Positions 5,660 to 5,779 of a stretch of DNA of 5,779 nucleotides are shown piece after piece (position 1 is the stretch's first letter; each line of letters starts with the position of its first letter). Position numbers and translations under genes: made by a program. A model generated the notes under the pieces. It did not search any database. It had not been told where the DNA came from and saw only the letters and a list, made by a program, of their open reading frames with translations. Location of the stretch: NCBI GenBank assembly GCA_003132865.1, contig PKYZ01000628.1:1482-7260 (forward strand), read 5' to 3'. The stretch comes from Bryobacterales bacterium. GTDB taxonomy: Bacteria > Acidobacteriota > Terriglobia > Bryobacterales > Bryobacteraceae.

Positions 5660-5779
5660 TCAGCGCCCGTCCAATTCGCGCAACCGCGCCACCAAATCGA
5701 TAGGGCCTTCGGGGCGCAGCAGCGGAAACAGGATCACGTCGCGGATCGATTTCGAGCCGGTCAGGATCATGGTCAGGCG
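5660..5779 (-). CDS. lysS: Lysyl-tRNA synthetase (class II), C-terminal end
   Basis: Only the last 39 codons are present, ending in TGA at 5662-5660; the rest lies beyond the right edge. [20 protein letters not shown] matches the end of class II LysS, where the Arg of motif 3 (GxGxDR-L) begins the fragment and the IRDVILFP stretch closes the catalytic domain. The enzyme charges tRNA-Lys with lysine in the cytoplasm. About 17 further residues follow the usual LLRPE end, ending in a charged helix ([11 protein letters not shown]), a modest C-terminal extension. The lolC gene begins 3 nt downstream, so the two genes almost certainly share a transcript. I believe lysS next to lolC also occurs in other bacteria. 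The assignment rests on a short but highly characteristic segment. Confidence 0.88.
   Translation of the reverse strand, partial: RLTMILTGSKSIRDVILFPLLRPEGPIDLVARLRELDGR

Overview
The window looks like chromosomal DNA from a GC-rich member of the Acidobacteria, probably close to the Solibacter/Bryobacter group. The main reason is the remnant at 3257-4356. It resembles the large MacB/FtsX-like permeases of the ADOP type (acidobacterial duplicated orphan permease), a family named for that phylum. This placement is from recalled family patterns, not from a search.

Layout, left to right. On the + strand lie the 3' end of a glycogen synthase gene (glgA, 3-263) and a complete thioredoxin gene (334-681). 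Converging on thioredoxin is a short DksA/TraR-type zinc-finger gene (complement 698-1096), and a strong 12-bp hairpin sits between the two gene ends. A repeat-rich gap follows (1097-1327). Next is a two-gene minus-strand operon: a secreted thioredoxin-fold DUF1223 protein (2023-2805) followed by a short-chain dehydrogenase (1328-2026), joined by an ATGA stop/start overlap. The 451-bp space at 2806-3256 holds a 97-bp palindromic, MITE-like element and several smaller hairpins. It is followed by the broken ADOP-type permease on the + strand. The right end is a second minus-strand operon: the last 39 codons of lysS (5660-5779), then, 3 nt later, a complete LolC/LolE-type lipoprotein-release permease (4415-5656).

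Most genes are housekeeping: glycogen synthesis, disulfide reduction, transcription modulation, lipoprotein export and lysyl-tRNA charging. The accessory signals are the decayed permease, the MITE-like palindrome, a heptamer-repeat/tandem-hairpin block after the dehydrogenase gene, and a recurring habit of placing inverted repeats on or next to stop codons. No CRISPR array, RNA gene, complete mobile element or clearly new multi-gene system was found.
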